DNA from: Gaertneriomyces semiglobifer
Taxonomy: Eukaryota; Chytridiomycota; Chytridiomycetes; Spizellomycetales; Spizellomycetaceae
Length of the DNA stretch: 64,000 nt
Assembly: GCA_025558075.1 (NCBI GenBank)
Contig: JAHLKF010000004.1
Location: forward strand, 496,001 to 560,000
Direction: 5' to 3'
The position numbers were made by a program, and so were the translations under genes. This document shows positions 38,143-49,282 of this stretch, one piece after another (position 1 is the first letter of the stretch; every line of letters begins with the position of its first letter). The notes beneath the pieces are model-generated. The model was not told where the DNA came from. It did not search any database and worked only from the letters and a program-made list of their open reading frames with translations.

Positions 38143-40293
38143 ATGTTCTCCTCGCGTGCGCCCGCATGCGCCCGCCATACGGCAAAGGCGATGCGATTCA
38201 AGTCGTTGAGATTCCAAAGTTCTCTTGCGAGGTAGGTACCGCTTTTGGTAGGGAAACAGTGCCGGGAGGGGCTTCTAGCTAACTTTCTCATTGTAGTTCG
38301 CGGCAAGCGGATGCGACCATATTTCACCAAGTTTCCACATCGCAAAAGCCTATTCCTGAACCTCAACCTTTGCAGAAGCAGCCCCACTCCATCCCTTCAC
38401 CGACCACAACCAGCTCCAAATCAAGAGCGAATGATGAGACGGCATTTGTGGGCATGACTGGTGGCGAAATCTTTCACGAAATGATGTTAAGACATGGGGT
38501 GAAAACCGTGTTCGGTTACCCCGGTGGAGCTATTTTACCCGTGTACGATGCCATTTACAACAGCGAGTACTTCGATTTCGTTCTTCCTAGACATGAACAA
38601 GGTGCAGGACATATGGCCGAGGGCTATGCACGTGTGACAGGCAAGCCTGGAGTCGTTTTGGTGACATCTGGCCCTGGGGCAACGAATGTTGTCACACCGA
38701 TGCAAGATGCCCTTTCGGACGGTACGCCGATGGTTGTATTTTGCGGACAAGTTCCAACAACAGCGATCGGAACGGATGCATTTCAAGAAGCCGATGTTGT
38801 TGGAATTAGTAGAGCATGTACCAAGTGGAACGTCATGGTGAAAGACATCGCCGAGCTTCCAAGGCGCATCAATGAGGCTTTTCACATCGCCACCTCTGGT
38901 CGTCCGGGTCCTGTTCTTGTGGATCTTCCGAAAAATGTTACCGCTGGGACCTTAACGAAGGCCATCACTGGTGGCTTTCATCCTGCTCTGCCTGGCCGTA
39001 AAGGTGCGACTGCGGACCCATCCCAAGCAACTCTGCAAGGCATTTCCCAGGTTGCCAAAGCTCTGAACAGGGCGCAGAAACCCATTCTTTACGTCGGGCA
39101 AGGAATCCTCGCAACTCCGGAAGGTCCGCAATTACTGCGAGAGCTGGTTGATAAAGCGAATATACCGGTTACGACTACATTGCAAGGTCTTGGTGCGTTT
39201 GACGAGGAAGACCCGCGTAGTTTGCACATGCTAGGTATGCACGGCGCAGCATATGCTAACTTGGCTATGCAAACGGCGGATGTGATTATCGCCCTTGGTG
39301 CACGTTTCGATGACCGAGTGACGGGCAATCTTACAAAGTTTGCACCGGCTGCCAAACAAGCAGCACTCCGCGGCAAAGGCGGTATTTATCATTTCGAAAT
39401 TATGCCAAAGAACATCAATAAGGTTGTAGAGGCAACCCTGGCCATTGAAGGTGACGCTGCAACAAATATCTCGTACCTTCTCGAGCAGGTCGAGCACAGG
39501 CCCCGAACTGCATGGTTCGAACAGCTTGCAACATGGAAACGCAAATATCCGTTTTCGTATGAGCCGTCCGCGCCCGGAGCTGCATTAAAACCTCAGGCCG
39601 TCATTGCCGAACTGAATAGACAGGTTGCCCACATGAAGGACGATGTCATCATTTCGACCGGTGTTGGACAACACCAGATGTGGGCAGCACAATACTACAG
39701 GTGGAGAGCACCGCGGTCATTTGTGACATCTGGTGGTCTGGGAACTATGGGATTCGGCCTGCCGGCAGCGATTGGTGCGAAGGTTGCGTTTCCGGATAAA
39801 ATCGTTGTTGACATTGACGGTGACGCGTCCTTTTCAATGACTGGCATGGAGATGATGACCGCCCGCCAATTCAACATCGGCGTGAAAGCTTTAATCCTGA
39901 ACAACGATTTCCAAGGCATGGTTAAGCAATGGCAAGATCTCTTCTACGACAAGCGGTACTCAGGCACCGTGATGCGTAATCCGGACTTTGTCAAGTTCGC
40001 CGAATCCATGGGGTGCAAAGGCATTCGTGTCCGCACCATGGAGGAGCTACCCGAGAAGATGGCAGAGTTTTTAGAAACAAAGGAACCTGTGATCATGGAC
40101 GCGATGGTATGCAAAAATGAACATGTGTATCCAATGGTGCCAGCCGGCAAGGCGTTACATGAGGTGAGTTGTAAACTTTCTCATTCTGAACGTATCGAAC
40201 GCCATTATTGATTGTTGCATGCAGATGGAGCTGGGCGCCGTTCAGATTGACGAGCCGCATCACAAGTTCACGAATTCATTTATGGCACCGTAG
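38143..40293 (+). CDS. ILV2: Acetolactate synthase catalytic subunit, mitochondrial
   Basis: Exons 38143-38231, 38297-40163 and 40225-40293 give 674 residues. It condenses two pyruvates (or pyruvate and 2-ketobutyrate) in the first common step of valine and isoleucine synthesis. The first exon encodes a mitochondrial leader, MFSSRAPACARHTAKAMRFK..., rich in Arg/Lys/Ser without acids. Then VKTVFGYPGGAILPVYDAIY, LPRHEQGAGHMAEGYARVTG with the catalytic Glu, GQVPTTAIGTDAFQEADVVG, the FAD region, and the thiamine-diphosphate motif DGDASFSMTGMEM...LNNDFQGMVKQWQ. The third exon gives the short C-terminal tail MELGAVQIDEPHHKFTNSF. Without exon 1 a reading from a TTG at 38370 misses the start. LEU2 and TRP5 elsewhere in the window belong to related amino-acid pathways. 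Confidence 0.97.
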
Positions 40294-40386
40294 TCTTCAT
40301 ATGGAGGCGTATCTTTATTTTTTGTGATCTACGCGACCACGTTAATATCCCAGGACTGCACACAATCTATGGTCCAGCATTGGCGT

Positions 40387-41002
40387 TTAGTTGTCTACAT
40401 AGTATGCCATCGTAAGCTCTTTTTGAATGAGACCGCATCGCTCATAAAACCCGCGATTCTTCTCAGAGCACGAGAGAATGACTTTGTATGCCCCTTGCTG
40501 TTTGGCCATTTCCGTGAGGCATTGTATGATGCTGGAAGATTTCCCATTGTTAGATGCGCGTAGGGTCACGTACGAAAGGTAGTCATCATCACACTCACAG
40601 CTTGCCAATATTCTTACCGCGAAGCGACGCATCTACCACGATATCCTCAATGTGTCCCACCTTGCCACAGTTACGTACAAACTTTGACTCTAATAGCAAT
40701 GTTCCAGAAGCCACGATTTGATCGTCTGGAGATTGGATGACAACAGTGCGTAGGGGCAATGCCTGCATATCCTTGAATCGCTGCACAAACTGTTCTCGTG
40801 ATATCTCTCCTACGACTGTCAGCTGTTCCAATAGTTTCAAGTAGCCCTTATCATAGTCTCCATCTTCTAGTGGTCGTAGAGTGTGACCTGATGGAACGCC
40901 TGATAAGAAGTCAGAGGGGATGAGAGTCGCGGAGAACAGCGGAGAAGATTCCGGTCGATTGACCGTCAGTGTCATCGAGCCTGTGGCTGATGGAGGCATC
41001 AT
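40387..41002 (-). CDS. GNA1: Glucosamine-6-phosphate N-acetyltransferase
   Basis: Exons 41002-40599 and 40531-40387 give 182 residues. A GNAT-fold enzyme that acetylates glucosamine-6-phosphate on the way to UDP-GlcNAc and chitin. Visible: HTLRPLEDGDYDKGYLKLLEQLT, FKDMQ, SGTLLLESKFVRNCGKVGHIEDIVVDASLRGKNIG (acetyl-CoA loop), and after the intron LTEMAKQQGAYKVILSCSEKNRGFYERCGL. The joined protein keeps the family order; the C-terminus MAYYVDN is short. Start at the ATG pair 41002/40999 (MMPPSATGS); upstream sequence is open only with TTG. The N-terminal 40 residues are longer than in yeast Gna1. Tail-to-tail with ILV2, 93 bp apart. Confidence 0.94.
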
Positions 41003-41505
41003 TAGAGTTGCGTTGTCGACTTGGAGAATATCTGTATCAGTGTGCAAGTAAGAAAGCTTTGGCGCGAAGTGTGTAAATTAGGCCAGTCAAGGTGGAGAGC
41101 TAGACGAAAATAGCGATTTCCGCGATTCACACCCTCATAATTAAGCCCTCCGCAGGAACGAGCAAGGGGTTAGTTAATCCGGGTACCAGCCATGGCTTCC
41201 GCTCTCTACACGGAAATGCCGTTGACATTACACCACCCCTCAGTGATAGAAGCGGCCCACAATCTTGACTCCTAACGCAGCAAGGCTTGACGAACTGATG
41301 AAGACTTTCTCACAGATGGCATGGATGGCATGCCATAAATACCCGAGCATTGCGAGCAACGTGCAGTTCGTGGTCTAGATCTAGAAGCCTTGCAAGCCTC
41401 ACAATGTCGTCTCGTTCTGTGTAGCTGGAAAGCCCGAGGCCAGCACGCGTAGTCGTTCCCTAACCCTTGCGAAGGCGCAGTTTATTTTTTTTGGAGTTGA
41501 CGGAG

Positions 41506-41513
41506 TATAAAAG
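41506..41513 (+). promoter_or_regulatory. Orphan TATA box
   Basis: TATAAAAG in the context CGGAGTATAAAAGCC, followed about 30 bp later by TCAATCAACTTTCACTCTCAA, which looks like a pyrimidine-rich initiator. The next ATG (41697) opens a frame of 34 codons only. No known gene lies downstream on this strand until SEC24, so a short or non-coding transcript is possible. Confidence 0.4.
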
Positions 41514-42512
41514 CCAACCAGACACTCAATCAACTTTCACTCTCAAAACCAACTCCTGTACCAGGTTCCTTCTTCTTTTAACAAACCAGCGGCCTGTTGC
41601 ATTTGTCCTGCTGTCCTGCTTGCACAGAAGTGTTCTTAGGGGGTCTGCACGGCTGGTGCTCAAGTTGCTTGTTATATTGCCAGCATTGTCCGTGCGATGT
41701 CGAGATCACAGCTATATGATGAGCCTATAACACAGTTATCCCTGACCGAGTGGGTCTCACACACCTATCTATGCGGAGATAATATCGCTTTACCTCTCTG
41801 ACCTAGCTGTGGTCTTGTTTTGCCCGATGCACGGACAATGCCTTTGTGATTATTGTCGGTCGTGAACTTCTCTCTGGTGCGCCTTTATCCCCTGATGTAT
41901 GACCTTGTCTGCTATGTCCACATCACGGGATGTCTTCGCATCAGCAAGTTCGTGGCATTTACTGCCCTATCGAAGCTTTTCTGGTCGCTACTATCCGGCC
42001 TGGAGAGTCAAAATGCGGCAAACACCAATTGTTTTATGACAAAGTCTCTTTTTATGGTCGTTGGCGGACTCGATAATAGTGTCGTTCGGCAACATTACCC
42101 AAAGGAGGTACACTCAGCCAAGAGGATGCTGGACGCCGTTGTACCATCAATCTCAGAGCACGGCAGCTAAGAGAATCGTTCCAATGATCTGCATGCTGTT
42201 CGTTCCTTCGCCGTGACTGGTCGAGTAGGTCAGCCACGAACCATATTGCGTTCCTGGTCTTCGATAGATAATTTCATTCCACACTATCATTGTGGAGACT
42301 CAGCGCTGCATGTTCTCACGTACCTGCTGTATTGAATTTGGCATGCCTGCGCGGTGCGAGAGTATTGCTCGTCTACCTGTTAACGGCGGCGTGTTGTTTA
42401 GAGGAAGCGGAAGCTTCCTGACGAACTGTGTCTTTTGAGTGAATGTTCGGCTCGCCCGCCAAAAGCGACGTCATGATCATTTCCCTCTTCTTCATCTACA
42501 ACCTAGCTCACA

Positions 42513-42672
42513 ATGCCTATTAAGTTCGTCGCTGTTCCAGTAACAATCCATTCTCAATATGCCAATTAAGTTTGGCGCCTACGCGGACGTGTGCGCTTGG
42601 GGCGTGGGAAACCACGATTTACTGAGCGACGAGGTTTCAAAGCCGCCAATTAGTGGATGCCTGCTGTCGTAG
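42513..42672 (+). other. Two short frames starting MPIKF, partial local duplication
   Basis: ATGCCTATTAAGTTCGTCGC at 42513 and ATGCCAATTAAGTTTGGCGC at 42559 match in 17 of 20 bases and both encode MPIKF. The first frame stops after 18 codons (42569), the second after 37 (42672). A pyrimidine-rich run and CTCACAATG precede the first, like a fungal start context. They may be a real short gene with alternative starts or a small duplication of no consequence. Confidence 0.25.
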
Positions 42673-43592
42673 GTTCCTGAGGTGCTTAGATCTCGTCAGG
42701 TTTATGCTTCTGTGACATACGATGGGTTGGATGGTGCTTTTCTTTCTTTGCTTCTGTTGTTTGTCTTAAGTATCCACAGTAAACGCTGTTGTGGCATTCA
42801 TGCTAAGTTCCCAGCAGCTTGCATTGATTACGACCCACCGACGTTTGCATTCCTAGATGTCGTGTGATTTCTGCCTTTTGATGCCCAAGGAGTTCGTGGC
42901 CACGACGATAGGAAGCTTGATGAGAAAATTTATGCCAGGATATGATTCAGAATCTGTTTACTGTTACTTCCGTGGCCTCCATTGGCACAGTTCATAGCTT
43001 ACTCCTATGACTATCGTGCAAGATTCCGTGCATCCACCGGTTTGTGGCGAACCGCTGGTACTTTCTTGGTTGGCACGATACGGTATGGGTGAGAACATTG
43101 GTATACCTGCGCGCCGACACTTCCGTTCTCACCAATGGCATTCACAAGATCGTGGGAAAGCTGACATCCACCGTGCAGAAGCGAGGGCTCAGCGTGCTTG
43201 TTCTTGGGTTTCATGCACATTACATTTGAACATGCGCCGGCATCATACCACAAGTAGTACGCCAGCACCCGTCCAGCGCATTACTCAGTCGTAGGAGCGT
43301 TTGATGGGAACAGTGGAACAATGACGCCGCGTTCAACGCTGAAAGGTAACCCAGCGCTTTCTCGAGAGTACGTCGCTATATTACAATTGCGCACACTTGA
43401 ATGTGCTCTTCTAATCGATCTCCAAAATTAAACATCTTGCAAACAAGAAGTTCACCCTGCTAATGCTGCGACATAGGTTTGCACTCTTTGAGATAGTAAG
43501 AAATGCTCAATCATAGATGTTGGTCGTAAACGCTTCGTACGCGTGTGCGAGTGCACAAAGAGGTCATGGTTCATAGGGATCCCACCCAAGAG

Positions 43593-44028
43593 CTATCTTA
43601 TTCCTGAAAACCCACGTTCTCGAGCTGCACGCTTTTGGTTCAAGTTAAACTGAAAATGATGAAGAATGAGCCTCATTGTGTACTTGACAGTGACACTGCC
43701 ATCGATGATCTTGAACGTCTTATACAATACCTGACATGTGCAGCACGCAAAGAGGCCCAAGTATATGAAACCAGCGATGTAACAGGCTCTTGCGACGGCT
43801 TTGGGATCTTTCGGTACTTCGTCAGGTTCGCCATGGAGGAGTTGATCGCTTCCTGATTGGAACAAGGCACCGAGCATGAACTTGGATAGAAAACCTCCGA
43901 GTCAAAGCGAGCTCCTAATGACCGAGTGCATGTTCCAAGGGGGCACCTACCAGAAAGAGTACCCCCACCGCGCTGACTACGGCACAGCACAGCGAGCACC
44001 CAGGTCCAATGAGCAGTGCTGATACCAT
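43593..44028 (-). CDS. V-ATPase subunit f / RNase K family membrane protein
   Basis: Exons 44028-43951, 43880-43731 and 43649-43593 give 94 residues with two membrane segments. The first is PGCSLCCAVVSAVGVLFLFMLGALF, completed across intron 1; the second is ARACYIAGFIYLGLFACCTCQ. The pattern GP-x-C...SA-GV...LG-F, then C-x-x-AG-x-YL...CQ, then a basic LNQKRAARERGF tail is that of RNase K, which is the small V-ATPase Vo subunit f. The second intron (81 nt) has no stop in frame, so an unspliced reading inserts 27 residues after CQ. Splicing restores the family's CQ-x-x-LN-x-R ending. The protein acts in the proton channel part of the vacuolar ATPase. Confidence 0.85.
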
Positions 44029-44644
44029 ACTTTGATTGAATGAGTTCCGATCTAAAGCGCTGTGAGTGGTATCCCGTCGATCCCAAGATCCCCGTAGATA
44101 TAACACCCGTCCTATAATAATAATTCTCCTATTCAAAACGCGAAGCTGCACTTGCTGACGACATCCACAAGAACCCTACCCCCATTAATCAATAACACCA
44201 CCGCGGAGTCAGTCTATTTCGGCCGCAGAGAAACGCAACTTAAGATTTCAATGGGAGATATCCGATCTGTTGGCGGAAGGACACCACAAGGTTAGTACTC
44301 TATCTATCTGGATTGTAGAGAACGGGAGGGCAGGGCGGAACAGGGAAGCGAGTAGAGAGAGAGGGCATATTCCCCGCTGTTTGCACGGGTGGTTTTTGTT
44401 CATCGACGCAACGTGGACAAAGGCAGCTTTGATCGAGACGCGCGCTTGTTTCCATTGCCAGTTCTCTTCACTTGCTGGAAGCGACTTTGTTGTAAGCCTT
44501 CATCCCGGAAGTGGGGTACGGCCGTGGCTTAGATCAGAAATCCCCGGTACCTTCAACCCTCATCCATAACCTTGAACGCCCATTGGCTGCTTTCCGCAAG
44601 AAGCTTGGACACATTCATAAAAGTGGAATCTTATCCAACAAAAA
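44029..44644. other. Intergenic divergent region (V-ATPase f / SEC24)
   Basis: About 600 bp. A 14-codon upstream frame (44251-44295, MGDIRSVGGRTPQG) starts in a good context; its end coincides with a GTTAGT that could instead be the donor of a 5' UTR intron for SEC24. TATAATAATAAT-like A/T sequence near 44110 may be core promoter for the V-ATPase gene. No other gene recognised. Confidence 0.4.
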
Positions 44645-47600
44645 ATGTCCGGTCCGCCACCGTCGCAGTATGGGGTCCCACCGCAACAACAACAACAACA
44701 GCAGCAGCCATACCGCCCTCAACAGCCGCCCATGTCGAATATGGCTCCCCCGAATCAGCAACAGCCCGGTCCTAACTTTCGACCTCAGATGACGCCCGTG
44801 ATGCGACCAGGGATGCCGCAGCAGCCGCCTGGCCCAGGATACGGTATGTGCACCACTGGCAAAGCTGTTATTATTAGGGGCCGCATGTTTACAGGCTGCT
44901 GCGAATGCGAGCCATTGAACCGACGTCCTCGAATTCATTCATTCCTAACATTATTTCCAATTGGTAGCGTCTGGTCCACCAAGCCGCGCTGCAACACCAC
45001 AGGGATTTCCACCACAGAGACCGAACGTGCCAGGTGGCCAGCAGGGATTGCCGCCGCAGATTCAGCAGCCTTCAATCAGACCGCCTCAACCGGGGCAAGT
45101 GGGCCCGCAAGGTCCTCGCTCGGCGGGATCACCGAATCCCGCCATGCAACAAAACCTGCCACCAATGCTGCAGAGGCCTCCGTCGGCACAACCTCGCGTT
45201 CCCTCGCCGTTCAGGCCTCCAGGCGGCGGACAAACTCCAGTCTCGCCTGGCATGCCCCCTCCTCCTGGAGGTCACCCTGGCATGCCGCCAACGGGAATGC
45301 CACAACACCCGCAACCTAACCAGCAGCAACACCAACAAGCGATGGCAGATCCTCGACTAGGCCCGAATTATATACCACCGGTCACAGGAACTCCGCCTCC
45401 TCCTGGTCCAGGCTCGGCACCGCCCGGAAGCCGTGCAGGCAGACGAGCATATCCTACCAGCGACCCGTATGCGAATCCTCCATCTGCTTCGGCTTATGGG
45501 GCACCTGTGGACCCGTTTACCGCTCAGCGTCCTATGACGCCTGCAGGTGGTGTCGCACCGCAAGGCGCCCAAGCACCGCACCAAGCACAGCATCAAGCGC
45601 CGCAATTCTTTTCTCCCGCTGATGGTGTCCAGGGTGGTGCTGGGGTTCCGTCATTCGGTTCGCCTGCAAATGTGCCAACGTTTGGCGGTGCGCACCAACA
45701 GCAGCAGCATGGTCAACCTCAACAACCCGGAATGCCGCCCGGACCGGGTGGAGTCAATCCCGTTCAGCAATTTCAGCTTGGAACCGCCTCTCCCTATGGA
45801 AGTCCCTTCGCTAGTCCATATACTAGTCAAGCAGATATTGCGCAAGTGAGCGGGCAAATGTCCAACATGAATTTGGCGCAATCACACGTAAGTGATGTGC
45901 GTGTTACACTACCAATGCTCATGACTTAGTTTGTCCGTTATAGTCGCAAGGTCCCATTCCAGTCAATCTCTTACAAGTCCCTCCCGATCCGATTGCATTA
46001 GAAGCGGATGCACCTCAACATTGGTTGTCTCACGAAGCCGCAGTGTCGCGGTCACCGATGGCGAACGCACCAGCCAAATATAAGCGGTGCACGTTAAATG
46101 CAGTGCCGCAGACACCACAGATGTTGTCGAAGATCAAACTTCCATTTGGCCTGCTTGTCACGCCATACAGACATCTGCTGGAAGGTGATGAAGAAGTTCC
46201 TGTGATCAATCCTCCTCAAATTGTGCGCTGCCGGAGATGTAGAACATACATCAATCCTTGGGTACAATTCGCCGACCAAGGAACAAGGTGGAAGTGTAAT
46301 CTTTGTTACTTGACAAACGAGAGTAGGTCCAGCTGATGTTTCCTCAAATTTGCGCCGCTGATGCCTTGTGTTAGTGCCAACATTTTTCGACTGGGATCCA
46401 GAGACACGGCAACATGTCAACCGTCTCGAAAGACCGGAGCTTACACATTCCGTTGTTGAATTCATTGCGCCGCAGGAGTACATGGTTCGTCCGCCTCAGC
46501 CTGTCGTAATGCTGTTTGTGATCGATGTGTCATACCCTGCTGTGAGATCCGGGATGGTGGGAACCGCAGCAAGAACAATTTTGGATAGTTTGGACCAGAT
46601 TCCGAACATTGATAACCGCACTAAAGTTGGGTTTATCACGGTGGACACCAATTTGCATTTCTACAATCTCAACGTAAGTGATTCATGCTTATCGGCGTGC
46701 TGGCCCATTGCTAACTGGCGCACAGCCCAATCTACAAGACCCTCAGATGCTCGTCGTTTCTGACTTGGATGATACCTTCCTGCCCATGCCCTACGATCTC
46801 CTAGTTTCTCTTACAGAATCACGACATGTCATTGAGACATTATTACAGCGCATTCCGGAAATGTTTAAGAATACAACGGTGGTGGGCAACGTGCTCGGTC
46901 GAGCGCTGCAGGCTGCGCATAAGATGATTTCACCCATCGGCGGCAAAATCGTGGTGCTACAAGCCAGCCTACCTACTGGCGAAGGTGCTTTAAAACCACG
47001 CGAGGACGTGAAATTGCTTGGTACGCCAAAAGAGGTTCAATTGCTTCAGCCTCAGAGCGGGTTCTACAAAAACCTGGCGGTTGCGTGCAGTCCTACTCAG
47101 GTCTCCATGGATTTATTCCTTATGGGTGGGGAATATGTGGATGTCGCCACACTCAGCGGATGTGCAAAGTTCACGGGTGGTTCGGTGTACTATTACCCCT
47201 CTTTCACCGCGGCTAGATCTGAAGACGCTTTGAAATTCGCGCATGAGTTCTCGCACTTCCTATCAAGGCCTATCGGATTGGAGGCCGTCATGCGCATCCG
47301 TGCATCCAAAGGCATCAAAATGACAGCATTCCACGGCAACTTCTTCCTTAGAAGCACTGACTTGCTCAGCTTACCCAGTGTGAACCCTGATGCCAGTTTT
47401 GCTGTGGAGTGCGTGGTACAGGAAAACTTGACTGGCGGCGTGGCATGCTTCCAGACCGCATTGCTGCATACCAGCAGCTCTGGGGAACGACGAATTCGTG
47501 TTATTACGCTGGCCGTGCCAGTTACTGCCAACATGGGCGACGTAATATCATCGTGCGACCAGTACGCTTTGGCGACACTTCTGGCGAAGAAGGCGGTTGA

Positions 47601-48471
47601 GCGTGCGCTAACTTCCAAACTCGAGGATGCCCGTGACGCCCTTCTTCACAAGCTGGACGAAATCATTACCGCATACAAACAGGAGTTTTTGACAACGGGA
47701 CAGTCAGGACAGCTGGTGCTTCCGGCAAATCTGGCCATGCTACCGGTATTGACTCTTGGAATGCTCAAGCATCTTGCCTTCCGAGGATCCGCAAATGTTC
47801 CCAGTGACCTTCGGAGTTACGTCCTGGCGTTGATGTATGTACTGCCGCCGGAGGTTATCTTAAGAGCTCTGTACCCCCGATTTTGGGCTTTACACTCTAT
47901 GGATAAGGCTGTAAGTATTCTGCACGTTGCCATATTTTGCCTTGGTGAAAATGGCTGACTTCCGTGTATTCGTAAAGTGCGGTTTGCCTGGTGAAAACGG
48001 GCGGATTGTGTTCCCACCTACTTTGAATGCTAACAGCGAAAGAATTGAGCGCCATGGAATATATCTCATGGAGAATGGAACGGAGATTTTCCTTTGGATT
48101 GGAAGACAAGTTCAACCCGAATTAGTGCAGATGCTCTTTGACAGGCCGAGCTACGATGCGGTCATTGCAGGAAAAGTAAGGCATACAGAATACGCAGCAG
48201 CCTATTGAATGCGGCTAACTCTTTGTCACAGGCAACTCTTCCTGTCCTCAACAATCCGTTCTCAACCAGAGTGCAAAATCTTGTCGGCAAGCTGCGTGAA
48301 CAGCGATTATTACAGATCACCTGTTATCCAAACCTTTACGTCGTGAAAGAAGATTGCGATCCTGGGTTGAGAATGATGATGCTGGGTGGCTTGGTTGAGG
48401 ATCGCGTAGAAGGTGTATGGAGCTACGCACAGTTTTTGGGCGTCTTACGAGATAGGACCCTCAAGGGATGA
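44645..48471 (+). CDS. SEC24: COPII coat protein SEC24
   Basis: Seven exons (44645-44843, 44968-45887, 45944-46322, 46375-46673, 46726-47910, 47978-48175, 48232-48471) give 1139 residues. SEC24 is the cargo-selecting subunit of the COPII coat on ER exit sites. The first 430 residues are disordered, Pro/Gln-rich, with a run of eight Gln. Then come the zinc finger ([16 protein letters not shown]...WKCNLC), the trunk domain ([79 protein letters not shown]), the beta-barrel and helical regions ([18 protein letters not shown]-like [23 protein letters not shown]), and the C-terminal gelsolin-like domain ([34 protein letters not shown]). Several exons end in phase 1, which explains broken single-frame readings. 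Confidence 0.96.
44684..44707 (+). repeat. CAA/CAG tract encoding eight glutamines in SEC24
   Basis: CAA repeated five times followed by CAG three times in the N-terminal disordered region. The mixed codons reduce slippage. It is part of a broader Gln/Pro-rich, low-complexity segment up to about 45780. Confidence 0.7.
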
Positions 48472-49282
48472 GTGTTTCATCGTCTCCCACGGATGTGTTC
48501 CTTTCAACGGAGGAGCAGCACGAAAAGTCAGTGATATGAGATTGGAAAATGAAGAGATGTAGACATGGTGAATGCCTGTAACGTTATCTCGAAGTTTGGA
48601 CTGTAATTCTAAGGTTGTTATTCATGTCGTGGTTTCATCGATTTTCTCATGGGTCCTATCAAGTACCTGTACCGGCGACTAATAAGTCAGTTCTAGTCTC
48701 ATCTATTTACCCTTTCGACCTGCGGATTTCAGTACGTTGAGTGGTGAACTCGAACACCTTTCAAACACTTGTAATCACGATTTCTGAGATAATATATTCA
48801 TAACTCTGGTAGTGTCTGCAATGCGCGCAAGATTTCCGTCGAGGGCCTCATTTGCACCATGCAGAAATCCAGCAGACAGCATGGAAAACACAACGGGAAG
48901 AACCCGCAAAGACCGCACTCACGAATACCATCGCATCAGCAATGAACTCCAAGGAAGCTCATGTCACACGTCTGGCTCCATGAGTTCGCGACACAGATAC
49001 TCCGATCCAAACATCCGCCGATGGAGTTACGAAGCCGCCATCGAGGTTTGTTCGTTGCGAGCACCTCCATTGAGATCGAGCGTTTGCCAGCCATGCGAAT
49101 GGGAGGTGCGAGATGATCATTTCTCGGCAGCACACCGAGAATATTGAGAGCATTGGTTGACTGTTATTGAATCAATCAATGTGGCGCAGTCATGAGGCAT
49201 TTACGCGTCGGAGTACTTAACTGGTCTGAATCCGTTAAGAGTGCAATGCAATAGCGAGTCGGTCAGTAGCGTAGCAGCAAAG
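48472..49282. other. Intergenic region between SEC24 and the OCA-type gene
   Basis: About 810 bp. The first part is 3' flank of SEC24, with AATAATATAT-type A/T sequence near 48790. Overlapping frames of up to 110 codons around 48812-49150 on both strands have no family resemblance. No gene is supported. Confidence 0.4.

Larger units (their letters stand above)
41003..43592. other. 2.6-kb gene-poor region
   Basis: Longest gap in the window. No reading frame shows a family motif, and I could not build a plausible exon chain. It contains a TATAAAAG promoter-like element (41506-41513), a repeated ATG-CC-ATTAAGTT motif (42513 and 42559) after a pyrimidine-rich leader, and a 9-bp inverted repeat GGTGAGAAC/GTTCTCACC near 43088 and 43127. 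It could hold non-coding RNA, a fast-evolving short gene, or a decayed gene. Confidence 0.4.

Noticed and set aside
43011..43294. Overlapping frames of 85-95 codons on both strands near 43.1 kb
   Set aside because: The minus-strand frame starts with GTG, neither frame has a motif, and the region contains an inverted repeat that may keep both strands open by chance.
48812..49147. 111-codon frame between SEC24 and the OCA-type gene
   Set aside because: Overlapping open frames on both strands, low-complexity Ser/Arg composition and no similarity to known families.
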